From Roseateles sp. YR242 (lineage in GTDB: Bacteria > Pseudomonadota > Gammaproteobacteria > Burkholderiales > Burkholderiaceae_C): a stretch of 64,000 bases of DNA. The first letter of the stretch is position 1. The number at the start of each line of letters is the position of its first letter. Shown here piece by piece: positions 8,066-17,045 of the stretch. The notes under the pieces were generated by a model, which saw only the letters and a list, made by a program, of their open reading frames with translations, did no database searches and had not been told where the DNA came from. The position numbers were made by a program, and so were the translations under genes. The DNA lies in the NCBI RefSeq assembly GCF_900109745.1, contig NZ_FOAV01000021.1, positions 1-64,000 of the forward strand, read 5' to 3'.

Positions 8066-8767
8066 TCAGCCCAGCGACTGCAGCGCGCCGCCCACCAGCC
8101 GACGCTGGTGCTGGCATCGGCCGGCCAGGTCCTGGTCGTGCGTCACCATGACAAAAGCCGTGCCCTGCTCCCGGGCCATCTCCAGCATCAGGTCAAAGAC
8201 CGTGCCGGCGGTGGTGCGGTCCAGGTTGCCGGTGGGTTCGTCCGCCAGCACGCACGCAGGCCGGGTGACCAGCGCACGGGCGATGGCCACGCGTTGGCGT
8301 TCCCCGCCGGACAGCTCGCCGGGGCGGTGCGCGCCGCGCGCGCCCAGGCCCACCCGCGCCAGCACGGCGGCGGCCTGTTCGCGCGCCTGCTCGGTGGGCA
8401 CCCGCCGGATACGCAGCGGCATGGCCACGTTGTCCAACGCGCTGAATTCCGGCAGCAGATGGTGGAACTGATAGATGAAACCCAGGTGCTGGTTGCGCCA
8501 CTGGCCGCGGGCGGTTTCGCCCAGCGTGGCCAGGTCGCGTCCCATCAGGGTCACACGGCCGGCGCTGGGCTTGTCCAGCCCTCCCAGCAGGTGCAGCAGC
8601 GTGCTCTTGCCGGAGCCCGAAGCGCCCAGCACGGCCACGGTCTCGCCCGGCTGCACGGTCAGGTCCAGCCCATGGAAGACCTGTACGTCCAACGGCCCCT
8701 CCACAAAGCGCTTGCCCAGGCCCAGGCCCTGCAGCACCGGGCCTTGTTTGATGGCGGTATCACTCAT
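8066..8767 (-). CDS. lolD: lipoprotein-releasing ABC transporter ATPase
   Basis: ATPase of the LolCDE complex, which extracts mature lipoproteins from the inner membrane for transfer to LolA. The 233-aa protein shows Walker A ([12 protein letters not shown]), a Q-loop ([12 protein letters not shown], characteristic of LolD), the signature [15 protein letters not shown], Walker B ([11 protein letters not shown]) and the H-loop (VMVTHD). The ATG at 8767 lies inside the end of lolC (8-nt overlap), showing translational coupling; longer forms would overlap lolC further. Confidence 0.95.
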   Translation of the reverse strand: MSDTAIKQGPVLQGLGLGKRFVEGPLDVQVFHGLDLTVQPGETVAVLGASGSGKSTLLHLLGGLDKPSAGRVTLMGRDLATLGETARGQWRNQHLGFIYQFHHLLPEFSALDNVAMPLRIRRVPTEQAREQAAAVLARVGLGARGAHRPGELSGGERQRVAIARALVTRPACVLADEPTGNLDRTTAGTVFDLMLEMAREQGTAFVMVTHDQDLAGRCQHQRRLVGGALQSLG

Positions 8768-10019
8768 AACGCAGCGCCTCCGCCGGTTGCACGCGGCTGG
8801 CACGCCAGCTGGGGTAGAGCGTGGCCACGAAGGACAGGATCAGGGAGGTCACAGTCACGGGAACGATGTCTCCCCATTGCGGGTCACTCGGCATATGGCT
8901 GATCAGGTAAATGCTGGCCGGCAGGAAGGTGGTGTGCAGCACCTTCTCAATGAAGGGCACGATCACATCCAGGTTGTGCGCCACCAGCAGCCCCAGCCCG
9001 AGCCCGGACAAGGTGCCGATCACGCCCGCCAGGGCGCCCTGGATCATGAACACCCCCATCACCGAGCGGGGGCTGGCGCCCAGGGTGCGAAGGATGGCGA
9101 TGTCCGCCTGTTTGTCGGTGACGGTCATCACCAGCGTGGACACCAGGTTGAAGGCGGCCACGGCCACGATCAAGGTCAGGATGATGCCCATCAGGCGTTT
9201 CTCGACCTGCACCGCATCAAACCAGTTGGCATTGGTGCGGGTCCAGTCGCGCACCAGGATGTCGCGGGTCAGGCGTTGCTGCAGTTCCTGGCCGACAGCC
9301 CGGGCCTGCTGCACGTCTTTCAGGCGCAGTTGCACGCCACTGGGGCCACCCGTGCGGAACAGCTTGGCGGCATCGTCCACATGCACCAGGGCCAGGCCGC
9401 TGTCATATTCATAGTGGCCGGCGGAGAACACGCCCACCACATTGAACTGCTTGTAGCGCGGCACCACGCCAGCCGGTGTCACCTGGCCGCTGGGCGCCAC
9501 CAGGGTGATCTTGTCCCCGGCCTGCACGCCCAACTGACGGGCCAGTTCCACGCCCAGGATCATGTTCCACTCGCCGGCCTGCAGGCGCTGCAGCAGCCCC
9601 TCCTTGGCCAGCGCGGCCGCCACCGGTGTCACCGCCGGCTCCAGCGCCGGGTCGATGCCACGCACAATCGCGCCGCGCATGTCCTCGCCCCGGGCAATCA
9701 AGGCCTGGGAGCTCACGAACGGCGCGGCGCCCACGACCTCCGGGTTCTCCTTGGCCTTGGTGGCCACGGCCTGCCAGTCCGGCAGCGCTTCCCCGGTGTA
9801 GTTCAACAGCTCCACATGCGAGACCACCGACAACATCCGGTCCCTCACCTCTTTCTGGAAGCCGTTCATCACCGACAGCACGATGATCAGTGCCGCCACC
9901 CCCAAGGCGATGCCAAACATCGACACCCCGGAAATGAAGGAGATGAAGCGATTGCGGCGCCCCCCACGACCCGCCCGCGTATACCGCCAGCCGACCTGCA
10001 ACTCATAAGGAAAATTCAT
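8760..10019 (-). CDS. lolC: LolC/LolE-type lipoprotein-releasing permease
   Basis: Inner-membrane permease of the Lol system, 419 aa. It has an N-terminal helix preceded by [12 protein letters not shown] and [20 protein letters not shown] (both typical), a large periplasmic domain, and three C-terminal helices of the FtsX fold. Only one permease gene is present, so the complex is probably the single-permease LolF2D type rather than LolCDE; this is inference from the locus. ATG 10019 is preferred: it comes directly after the polA stop and begins [11 protein letters not shown] longer frame from 10091 would overlap polA. Confidence 0.92.
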   Translation of the reverse strand: MNFPYELQVGWRYTRAGRGGRRNRFISFISGVSMFGIALGVAALIIVLSVMNGFQKEVRDRMLSVVSHVELLNYTGEALPDWQAVATKAKENPEVVGAAPFVSSQALIARGEDMRGAIVRGIDPALEPAVTPVAAALAKEGLLQRLQAGEWNMILGVELARQLGVQAGDKITLVAPSGQVTPAGVVPRYKQFNVVGVFSAGHYEYDSGLALVHVDDAAKLFRTGGPSGVQLRLKDVQQARAVGQELQQRLTRDILVRDWTRTNANWFDAVQVEKRLMGIILTLIVAVAAFNLVSTLVMTVTDKQADIAILRTLGASPRSVMGVFMIQGALAGVIGTLSGLGLGLLVAHNLDVIVPFIEKVLHTTFLPASIYLISHMPSDPQWGDIVPVTVTSLILSFVATLYPSWRASRVQPAEALRYE

Positions 10020-10020
10020 A

Positions 10021-12822
10021 TCAGTGGGCTTCGTCCCAGTTGCTGCCGATTCCGACTTCGGCAAGAAGCGGGACTTTAAGCGCTGCCACACCAGCCATGA
10101 GCGTCGGCACCTCGGCCTTCACCCAGTCCAGCTCGTCTTCGGGCACCTCGAACACCAGTTCATCGTGCACCTGCATGACGATGCGGGTGCGCTTGTTCTG
10201 CTCGTCCAGCGCCTTCTGCACCGCGATCATGGCCAGCTTGATCAGGTCGGCCGCCGTGCCCTGCATCGGCGCGTTGATGGCCTGGCGTTCTGCACCGCTG
10301 CGGCGCGGGCCGTTGCCGGAATTGATCTCGGGCAGCCACAGGCGCCGGCCAAAGGCGGTTTCCACATATCCCTTGGCCTTGGCGAACTGCTTGGTGTCGT
10401 CCATGTAGGTCCGCACACCGGAAAAACGTGTGAAATAGCGGTCGATGTAGTCCTTGGCCGACTTCAGCTCGATCCCCAGCGACTGGGACAACCCGAAGGC
10501 GCCCATGCCGTAGATCAGCCCGAAGTTGATCGTCTTGGCATAACGGCGCTGCTCCGGCGTCACCGCCGCCAGCTCGCCCCCGAACACTTCGGACGCCGTG
10601 GCCCGGTGCACGTCCTGCCCGTCCTGGAACGCGCGCAGCAGGCCCGGGTCTTCGCTGATGTGCGCCATGATGCGCAGCTCGATCTGGGAATAGTCGGCAC
10701 TCACGATCCGGTGCCCCGGCGGCGCCACAAACGCCTCCCGTACCCGGCGTCCCTCGGCCGTGCGGATGGGGATGTTCTGCAGGTTGGGTTCGTTGCTGGA
10801 GAGGCGTCCGGTCACAGCCACCGCCTGCGCGTAGTTGGTGTGCACCCGGCCAGTCTGGGCATTCACCATCAGCGGCAGCTTGTCCGTGTAGGTGCTCTTG
10901 AGCTTGGCCAGCGCCCGGTATTCCAGGATCTTGGCCGGCAGCGGGAAGTCGGCGGAGAGTTTTTCCAGCACTTCTTCGTCGGTTGACGGCGCCCCGGTGG
11001 CGGTGCGCTTCACCACGGGCAGCCCGAGCCGGTTGAACAGGATCTCGCCGATCTGCTTGGGCGAGCCCATATTGAACGGCTGGCCGGCCATCTCATAGGC
11101 CGCCTGCTCGGCGGCCACCATGCGCAGGCCCAGTTCGGCACTCTGCGCCTGGAGCTTGGCCGCATCGATCAGCACCCCGGTGCGTTCGATCCGCGCCAGC
11201 AACTGCGACACGGGGATCTCCAGCTGCTCATACACAAAACGCAGCTGGGGCTCGGCTTCCAGGCGCGGCATCAGCGTCTGGTGCACCTGCAGGCACATCT
11301 CCGAATCCTCGCAGGCGTACTCGGCCGCCTTGGCCACTTCCACCTGCGCGAACGGAATCTGGTGCGCACCCTTGCCGCACAGGTCTTCGTAGCTCAGGCC
11401 CTTTCGGCCCAGCACCCGGTCGGCCAGTGCCTCCAGGCTGTGGCTGCGGTGCGCTTCCAGCACATAGCTTTCCAGCATGGTGTCAAAGGCATAGCCCTGC
11501 ACCGCGATGCCGTGATTGGCCAGCACATGCGTGTCGTACTTGATGTTCTGCCCCACCTTGGGCCGGGTGATGTCTTCCAGCCAGGGTTTCAGACGGGCCA
11601 GCACCTCCTCCAGCGGCAGTTGCACCGGGGCGTCCGGCCCCTCGTGGCGCAAGGGCACATAGGCCGCCTCGCCCGGCGCCACGCTGAAGCTGATGCCCAC
11701 GATACGGGCCTTCATCGCATCCAGCGCATCGGTCTCGGTGTCCAGCGCCGCCAGCGGCGCCTGCTGCAGGCGTTCCAGCCAGGCGTCCAGGCGGGCCCAG
11801 TCGGTGATGGTCTCGTAATGCTTGTCCACCGGGGCTGGCGGCACCGGGGCGTCGGCAAACATGTCGGGGGTATGCGCCTCGCCCCCCACCGCGCCCGGCC
11901 CGGTCTGGGTCGGCGGCTGCGCCGCCACATGCGCCGGCGCAGCCCCGCCCAGGCGGGTCTCCAGCTCACGCTTCAGGGTCTTGAAGCCATGGCGCGTGTA
12001 GAACTCCAGCAACCCGGCCTCATCCATCGGCTTGAAGGTCAGGGCTTCCAGCGCCGGCCAGCCCGCCACATGTTCACACAGGTCGCAATCCAGCTTCACC
12101 GTCACCAGCTTGCGGCCCATGGGCAGCCAGTCCAGGGCCTTGCGCAGGTTCTCGCCCGCCACGCCCTTGATCTTGTCGGCCGCAGCGATCACGCCGTCCA
12201 GCGAGCCGTGTTCGGCAATCCACTTGGCGGCCGTCTTGGGGCCCACCTTCTCCACGCCCGGCACGTTGTCCACTGCGTCGCCCATCAGGGTGAGGTAGTC
12301 GATGATGCGGTCCGGCGGTACGCCGAACTTGGCCAGCACGCCGGCCTCGTCCAGGCGCTCGTTGGTCATGGTGTTGATCAGCGCCACATCCGGCGTCACC
12401 AGCTGGGCCAGATCCTTGTCCCCGGTGGAGATCAGCACCTGGTGCCCGGCCTGGGCGGCCACACGGGAGAGCGTGCCGATGCAATCGTCCGCCTCCACGC
12501 CCGGCACGGTCAGCACCGGCCAGCCCAGCAGCTTCACCATCTCATGGATGGGCTCGATCTGTTCCCGCAGCGCATCCGGCATGGGGGAACGCTGGGCCTT
12601 GTATTCGGGGTACCACTCGTCGCGGAAGGTGGGGCCGGAGGCATCGAACACGCAGGCGGCATGTTCCGCGCCGGCGTCATCGCGCAGCCGCTTCAGCATG
12701 GCCACCATGCCGTGGATGGCGCCGGTGGGTTGGCCCTGGGGTCCGCGCAGGTCCGGCATGGCGTGATACGCGCGATAAAGATAGCTGGAACCGTCCACCA
12801 GCAGCATCAGGGGTTTACTCAT
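10021..12822 (-). CDS. polA: DNA polymerase I
   Basis: Repair and Okazaki-fragment polymerase, 933 aa, with all three domains. The N-terminal 5'-3' flap nuclease (about 1-300) includes LLVDGSSYLYRAYHA and the GDAVDNVPGVEKVGPKTA H3TH. The proofreading domain keeps its DxE motif (AALDTETDALDAM), so it should be active, unlike Bacillus Pol I. The polymerase shows motifs A (DYSQIELRIMAH), B (RRYAKTINFGLIYGMGAFG) and C (QVHDELVFEV). The ATG at 12822 lacks a Shine-Dalgarno but has CACAAT 6 nt upstream, suggesting a leaderless mRNA. lolC starts 1 nt after its stop; DUF2782 is divergent. Confidence 0.98.
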   Translation of the reverse strand: MSKPLMLLVDGSSYLYRAYHAMPDLRGPQGQPTGAIHGMVAMLKRLRDDAGAEHAACVFDASGPTFRDEWYPEYKAQRSPMPDALREQIEPIHEMVKLLGWPVLTVPGVEADDCIGTLSRVAAQAGHQVLISTGDKDLAQLVTPDVALINTMTNERLDEAGVLAKFGVPPDRIIDYLTLMGDAVDNVPGVEKVGPKTAAKWIAEHGSLDGVIAAADKIKGVAGENLRKALDWLPMGRKLVTVKLDCDLCEHVAGWPALEALTFKPMDEAGLLEFYTRHGFKTLKRELETRLGGAAPAHVAAQPPTQTGPGAVGGEAHTPDMFADAPVPPAPVDKHYETITDWARLDAWLERLQQAPLAALDTETDALDAMKARIVGISFSVAPGEAAYVPLRHEGPDAPVQLPLEEVLARLKPWLEDITRPKVGQNIKYDTHVLANHGIAVQGYAFDTMLESYVLEAHRSHSLEALADRVLGRKGLSYEDLCGKGAHQIPFAQVEVAKAAEYACEDSEMCLQVHQTLMPRLEAEPQLRFVYEQLEIPVSQLLARIERTGVLIDAAKLQAQSAELGLRMVAAEQAAYEMAGQPFNMGSPKQIGEILFNRLGLPVVKRTATGAPSTDEEVLEKLSADFPLPAKILEYRALAKLKSTYTDKLPLMVNAQTGRVHTNYAQAVAVTGRLSSNEPNLQNIPIRTAEGRRVREAFVAPPGHRIVSADYSQIELRIMAHISEDPGLLRAFQDGQDVHRATASEVFGGELAAVTPEQRRYAKTINFGLIYGMGAFGLSQSLGIELKSAKDYIDRYFTRFSGVRTYMDDTKQFAKAKGYVETAFGRRLWLPEINSGNGPRRSGAERQAINAPMQGTAADLIKLAMIAVQKALDEQNKRTRIVMQVHDELVFEVPEDELDWVKAEVPTLMAGVAALKVPLLAEVGIGSNWDEAH

Positions 12823-12828
12823 GATGCT

Positions 12829-12834
12829 ATTGTG
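12829..12834 (-). promoter_or_regulatory. -10-like hexamer, candidate leaderless promoter of polA
   Basis: Minus strand CACAAT followed by AGCATC and then the polA ATG. With a usual 6-7 nt from -10 to +1, transcription would begin at the start codon. No Shine-Dalgarno and no good -35 are visible. Confidence 0.4.
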
Positions 12835-12860
12835 CCCGGGGCCCATCGGGCCCTCGGGCA

Positions 12861-12866
12861 TAGAAT
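12861..12866 (+). promoter_or_regulatory. -10-like hexamer, candidate leaderless promoter of the DUF2782 gene
   Basis: TAGAAT, then 6 nt (GTCAGC), then ATG at 12873. No purine-rich ribosome site precedes the ATG. The spacing puts +1 at or next to the A of ATG. Confidence 0.5.
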
Positions 12867-12872
12867 GTCAGC

Positions 12873-13247
12873 ATGAACACCACCCGCCTCGCACAGCTGT
12901 CGAGTTTCCCGTCCCTGGTTGCCGCCGCCTGTATCGCCCTGGGCGGCACCGCGCCCGCCTGGGCTGCGGACGCGCCGGCAGCGGTGCCACCGGCCGCTGA
13001 GGTCCCCGCCCCTACCGTGCGCGAGGTACCGCCAGCCAAGGTCGAACAGATCGTCCAGGAGGACGACAAGGTTCGCATCGAGGAGACCCGGGTGAGAGGC
13101 CTGACTCAAAAGGTTGTGGTCAAGCGCAAGGACGGCGCGCCTGAGTACGAGATCCTGCTCAGCGACACCGGCAAAGACATCCCCGTCCGCCAGGGCGCCG
13201 ATCGCGGCAATGCCGGTCAGCGGGTCTGGCGTTTGCTGAGCTTCTGA
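12873..13247 (+). CDS. DUF2782 family periplasmic protein
   Basis: A 124-aa exported protein of unknown function. A signal peptide is clear (hydrophobic LVAAACIALGG, cleavage probably after PAWAA). An Ala/Pro-rich linker follows, then a conserved C-terminal half with VRIEETRVRGLTQKVVVKRK and a basic GQRVWRLLSF end, matching DUF2782 (PF11191). In Burkholderiales this small gene commonly lies between polA and thrB, as here. The start is fixed by the signal peptide; the mRNA may be leaderless. thrB follows after 62 nt. Confidence 0.85.
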   Translation: MNTTRLAQLSSFPSLVAAACIALGGTAPAWAADAPAAVPPAAEVPAPTVREVPPAKVEQIVQEDDKVRIEETRVRGLTQKVVVKRKDGAPEYEILLSDTGKDIPVRQGADRGNAGQRVWRLLSF

Positions 13248-13309
13248 TCGGCGGCCGGCAACACAGGCATCCCTGACCCGCCGGCCCGGTCCACCCTACC
13301 TTTTTTTCC

Positions 13310-14281
13310 ATGGCCGTATTCACCGACGTCACGCCCGCGCAGGCGCAGACGCTGCTCGATACCCTGAACCTGGGCGAACTGCAGTCGCTCAAGGGCATTT
13401 CTGCCGGTATCGAGAACACCAACTACTTCGTCACCACGGCGAAGGGCGAGTTCGTGCTCACGCTGTTCGAGCGCCTGACCTTTGAACAGCTGCCCTTCTA
13501 TCTGGAGTTGATGCGCCACCTGGCGGGCCGCGGCATCCCCGTGCCGGCCCCCCAGCCAGACACCGAAGGCCGCATCCTGCATACGCTGTGCGGCAAACCC
13601 GCCGCCGTGGTGGAAAAGCTGCGCGGCGGCCATCAGCTCGCCCCGGACCAATTCCATTGCGAGCAGGTCGGCGCCGGCCTGGCGCGCATGCATCTGGCCG
13701 GGGCGGACTTCGCCCTGCACCAGGAGAACCTGCGCGGCCTGCCCTGGTGGCGCGAGACCGTGCCGGTGGTTTTGCCGCATCTGGCACCGCCACAGGCCAC
13801 CCTGCTGGGTGAGGAACTGGCCTTCCAGGAGCATCTGGCCCCCGGCGCAGCGCAGTTGCCGCGCGGCCCTGTCCACGCCGACCTCTTCCGGGACAACGTC
13901 ATGTTCGAGGGCCTGCCCGGCCGGGAACGGCTCAGCGGCTTCTTCGACTTCTATTTCGCCGGTGTCGACACCTTCCTCTTCGACCTCTGTGTCTGCCTGA
14001 ACGACTGGTGCATCGACCTGGCCAGCGGCCGGCTGGATGAGCAGCGTGCCACCGCGTTCGTGGCCGCCTACGAGGCGGTGCGCCCCCTCACTGGCGCCGA
14101 GCACCGCCTGATGCCCGGCATGCTGCGTGCAGCCGCCCTGCGGTTCTGGATCTCCCGGCTGTGGGATTACCACCTGCCACGTGAGGCCAGCCTCCTCAAA
14201 CCCCACGATCCCACCCATTTCGAGCGCGTGCTGCGCGAGCGTATTGCCCGTCCGTGGCATGCGCTGGAGTCCTTGCCATGA
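13310..14281 (+). CDS. thrB: homoserine kinase, APH-fold type
   Basis: Phosphorylates L-homoserine using ATP in threonine synthesis. At 323 aa it matches the aminoglycoside-phosphotransferase-like ThrB of Pseudomonas and Burkholderia, not the GHMP-type enzyme of E. coli. The markers are SAGIENTNYFVTTA near the N-terminus, the catalytic Brenner motif VHADLFRDNVMF, the metal-site FFDFYFAGVDTFLFDL, and the LWDYHLPR segment near the end. Its stop overlaps the next gene by 4 nt (ATGA). Confidence 0.95.
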   Translation: MAVFTDVTPAQAQTLLDTLNLGELQSLKGISAGIENTNYFVTTAKGEFVLTLFERLTFEQLPFYLELMRHLAGRGIPVPAPQPDTEGRILHTLCGKPAAVVEKLRGGHQLAPDQFHCEQVGAGLARMHLAGADFALHQENLRGLPWWRETVPVVLPHLAPPQATLLGEELAFQEHLAPGAAQLPRGPVHADLFRDNVMFEGLPGRERLSGFFDFYFAGVDTFLFDLCVCLNDWCIDLASGRLDEQRATAFVAAYEAVRPLTGAEHRLMPGMLRAAALRFWISRLWDYHLPREASLLKPHDPTHFERVLRERIARPWHALESLP

Positions 14282-15291
14282 TGTTGCACCTGCAGTCCGT
14301 CCCCGCCCGCAATGGGCTTGTCTGGGTACGGCACGGCCTGAAGGTGGTGCAGCGCCAGCCGTTCGCGCTGGTGGGGCTGTTCTCTCTGATCATGCTGGTA
14401 TGGACCCTGCTGAGCCTCACCGTGGTCGGCTCCCTGGTCTCGGTGGCCTCGGTGCCGTTGGTCTCGCTGGGTTTCATGCTGGCCTCGCACCAGGTGCTGC
14501 AGTCGCACACTCCCACGGTGCAGGTCTTCACGCAGCCCCTGCAGCTCACGCCGGAGCGGCGCAAGGCTCAGTTGCTCCTGGCGTTGCTGTGTGCGGTGTC
14601 CAGTGTGGTCATCAGCCAGATCTCGATCTGGGTGGCCGGAGGGGCCATTGACCAGTTGGCCGCACTGGCGAAGTCCGGCACCCAGCCGGACTCGGCCGCC
14701 GTGGTGGCCGCCATGACCGACCCGCGGCTGGTGCAGGCCTCCCTCACCTTCTTTGGCCTGCTGGCCATCGTGAGTGTGCCGTTGTGGCATGCGCCGGCAC
14801 TGATCCACTGGGGGGGCCAGGGCGTGATCCAGTCGCTGTTCTCCAGCACGCTGGGCGTCTGGAAGAACAAGGGCGCCTTCCTGGTGTCGGGCCTGGCCTG
14901 GATGGGCCTGACCTTTGCCTGTTCCATCGTGGTGAGCCTGATTGCCGCGCTGCTGGGCTCGCCGATGTTGGCCACCTTGCTGCAGGTCCCTGTGTTCTTC
15001 GTGCTGTTCACGGCCTTCTTGTGCTCGCTGTACTTCACCTTCATCGACTGCTTCATGTTTGGCGCACCGAAGGATCTGTCAGTACCACCAGCGCGCAAGG
15101 TGACTGCTCAAGGGGACTTGAGCGTCGCTGGGGCGCCTGAGGGCGCTGCCGCGGAACCGCCGGCACCTATTTCCCTGCCTGCACCTGCACCTTCGCCTGC
15201 ACCTGCGCCTTCGCCTGAACCCGCCCAGGAGCCTGCGCCAACGCCGGCCCCCTCCTCCCCGCCCAACGAAGACCGCCCGAAGGAAGGGTGA
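14278..15291 (+). CDS. BPSS1780-family integral membrane protein
   Basis: A 337-aa inner-membrane protein with about six hydrophobic helices (first: PFALVGLFSLIMLVWTLLSL), resembling the BPSS1780 family often found after thrB in Burkholderiales. Function is unknown. The start ATG overlaps the thrB stop (ATGA), so the two are likely co-translated. The last ~60 residues form a disordered Pro/Ala/Ser/Glu tail with PAPAPSPAP repeats (bases about 15165-15260) that should face the cytoplasm or periplasm. The repeats are a lineage-specific embellishment in my reading. Confidence 0.75.
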   Translation: MMLHLQSVPARNGLVWVRHGLKVVQRQPFALVGLFSLIMLVWTLLSLTVVGSLVSVASVPLVSLGFMLASHQVLQSHTPTVQVFTQPLQLTPERRKAQLLLALLCAVSSVVISQISIWVAGGAIDQLAALAKSGTQPDSAAVVAAMTDPRLVQASLTFFGLLAIVSVPLWHAPALIHWGGQGVIQSLFSSTLGVWKNKGAFLVSGLAWMGLTFACSIVVSLIAALLGSPMLATLLQVPVFFVLFTAFLCSLYFTFIDCFMFGAPKDLSVPPARKVTAQGDLSVAGAPEGAAAEPPAPISLPAPAPSPAPAPSPEPAQEPAPTPAPSSPPNEDRPKEG

Positions 15292-15370
15292 CATCCGCTG
15301 CGAGGCGTGAGGCAGGGCGCCGTGCCGTGCATGGTGCCGTGCGGCATGCAGTGCGTGATACGGGGCGCCC

Positions 15371-17041
15371 TTAGCGCCTGCCAGAGTCAGTATGAAGCAG
15401 GTCGTCCGCGAGGCCCCGTTGGGCACGGCTGGTGACCTGCACAACCTCCACAATCGCCGACAGGGTCGTGGCAGGCACCTGATCCGCCAAGGTGCTGGCC
15501 AGGGCTTTCGCCTCCACGGGCGCTGCAGTGCTCAGGCGGCGCAGTTCGTGAGCAAGGCTGCGGGGCTTGACGCCGCAAGCCTGGGCCGCAAGCACCCAGT
15601 CCCGCGTGGAAGCCGCAGGTGGCACCATGCCAATCCGCGCGGCACTGCTTTGCACGGCACTGCTTTGCACGGCACTTCTTTGCGCGGTATTGCTTTGCGC
15701 GGTATTGCTTTGCGCGGTATTGCCTTGCGCGGTATTGCCTTGCTCGTCAGGCGCCGGGATCCCAAGCGCCGGGGGGCACCAGAGGTTCATCAGCGGGGCC
15801 AGACGAAGCCCGGCGTGATCCAGGCGGAACCACAGATCGCTGGGCGACGCATCCCGCTGCCCGATCAACTGCAGGAACATCCACCAGCGGATCAGCGCCC
15901 GCCGATCCACCAGTGGCAGCGGGCTTTCCGCCACCAACGCACCGAGTCGCGCCCAGGGCTGGGTGGCCCCAACGGCGTGCGAGGAATCGAGATCCTCCGC
16001 ATCCGGCGGCGGCAGCCCTAACACTTGCGCCGCAGAAACCACATGCAGACGGCGCACCCGACCGTCGGCCAGCCGATGCCGGTCGATCCGCCGCAATTCC
16101 AGCACGGGCACCGGCACCCGCCGCACCTCAGCGGCCACCACGTCCAGGCCCAGTCGCGCCGCCAGGCGCAGGCAGAACAGTTTGTTGAAGAGCAGATCCG
16201 CCCCCGCCGGGCCCAGGGGCGGCGCCTCCAACAGGTGGGTAGAGGCGAGCTCGGGGGTTCGTGTCCAGCACCATTGCCCCTGATCCAGATAGACCCCCAG
16301 CAGCGGCCGGTCTGCAGCCCCGGGCGCCACCGGCCACCAGGGCATCGCTTCACCGCTGGCCGCGTCCGTCAACCACGCCGAAGCTGGTGCCTGGAGGCGA
16401 TCGGCCAATTCCCGCGGGGCGATCACCCGTTGCTGAAGCCTGTGGGGCGGCCGTCCCGGTCCGATGGCCCGTAAGGCCACGGCGCCTGGCAGGTCGTCAC
16501 CCGCCGCGCGCAGCAGCGCCAGGGCGTTGTCCTCGCCCACATTTAATGCGGCCGCCAATCCTCGCCGGGCTTCACCATGGGGGAGTAGGTGTTCAAGATA
16601 AAGCGCTGTGTCGAGCTGCCAAGCCCCTTGCGGCTCATCGGGTGCATCGCGCCCATCGGGTGCATCGTGCGCGTCAGGTGCATCGCGCGCATCGGATGTA
16701 TCGCGCACATCGGATGTATCGCGCACATCGGGCGCTTTGGGCGCTTTGGGCGCTTTGGGCGCTTTGGGCGCTTTGGGCGCATCGGACGCATCGGGCCGAT
16801 GGATTTCCAGGGACAGTTGGCGCCCATAGGGCCCATGGGGCCCGCCGTTCAACGGCAGCCGCGGGCTCAAGGGATAAGCGCGCAAGCTTGCCATCCACTC
16901 CGGCAGGTAGCGCAAAGCAAGCGGCGGCGGTTGCTGCTGCGCAGAGTCGGCAGCGCGCCCCGGCGGCAGCGGCGCCACCACCTGCGGCCGGCTGTCCAGC
17001 ACGGCGGCGGGCTGGTCATCCAGCCACACCTGCACCTCCAC
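15371..17041 (-). CDS. HipA-like protein with degenerate kinase site and repeat insertions
   Basis: About 556 aa. The N-terminal HipA 'couple' domain is recognisable (VEVQVWLDD, AYPLSPRLPL, LEHLLPHGEARRGLAAALNV, AAGDDLPGAVAL). A kinase-like C-domain follows (FNKLFCLRLAARLGLDVVAAE, LELRRIDR). HipA Ser/Thr kinases carry GNxDxHxKN and LxPxYD; here the equivalents read GQRDASPSDL and LAPLMNL. Thus the Asn metal ligand, the His/Lys pair and the metal-binding Asp (now Asn, residue ~419) are lost, while the catalytic Asp (~397) survives, suggesting a pseudokinase. Two repeat-encoded inserts explain the extra length. GTG 17041 has GAGGA upstream and follows the HipB-like gene by 4 nt. Activity is unproven. 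Confidence 0.75.
   Translation of the reverse strand: MEVQVWLDDQPAAVLDSRPQVVAPLPPGRAADSAQQQPPPLALRYLPEWMASLRAYPLSPRLPLNGGPHGPYGRQLSLEIHRPDASDAPKAPKAPKAPKAPKAPDVRDTSDVRDTSDARDAPDAHDAPDGRDAPDEPQGAWQLDTALYLEHLLPHGEARRGLAAALNVGEDNALALLRAAGDDLPGAVALRAIGPGRPPHRLQQRVIAPRELADRLQAPASAWLTDAASGEAMPWWPVAPGAADRPLLGVYLDQGQWCWTRTPELASTHLLEAPPLGPAGADLLFNKLFCLRLAARLGLDVVAAEVRRVPVPVLELRRIDRHRLADGRVRRLHVVSAAQVLGLPPPDAEDLDSSHAVGATQPWARLGALVAESPLPLVDRRALIRWWMFLQLIGQRDASPSDLWFRLDHAGLRLAPLMNLWCPPALGIPAPDEQGNTAQGNTAQSNTAQSNTAQRSAVQSSAVQSSAARIGMVPPAASTRDWVLAAQACGVKPRSLAHELRRLSTAAPVEAKALASTLADQVPATTLSAIVEVVQVTSRAQRGLADDLLHTDSGRR
15638..15742 (-). repeat. 15-bp minisatellite, seven in-frame copies, in the HipA-like gene
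   Basis: Seven consecutive 15-bp units (plus strand CGCGGYAYTGCYTTG-like) with little divergence. On the coding strand they encode QGNTA twice, QSNTA twice, then QRSAV, QSSAV and QSSAA. Unit length is a multiple of three, so copy-number change keeps the frame. No spacers, so this is not CRISPR. Confidence 0.95.
16631..16795 (-). repeat. compound 9/18-bp tandem repeat in the HipA-like gene
   Basis: The core is five perfect GGGCGCTTT units at 16730-16774 (coding APK repeats). It is flanked by two copies of an 18-bp unit ATCGGATGTATCGCGCAC (about 16694-16729) and diverged relatives. The segment encodes an Asp/Ala/Pro/Lys-rich linker of about 55 residues between the two halves of the HipA N-domain. 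Confidence 0.9.
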
Positions 17042-17045
17042 CGGC

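Noticed and set aside
15638-15742. 15-bp repeats as a CRISPR array
   Set aside because: The units are contiguous, in frame and have no spacers; they encode a pentapeptide repeat.
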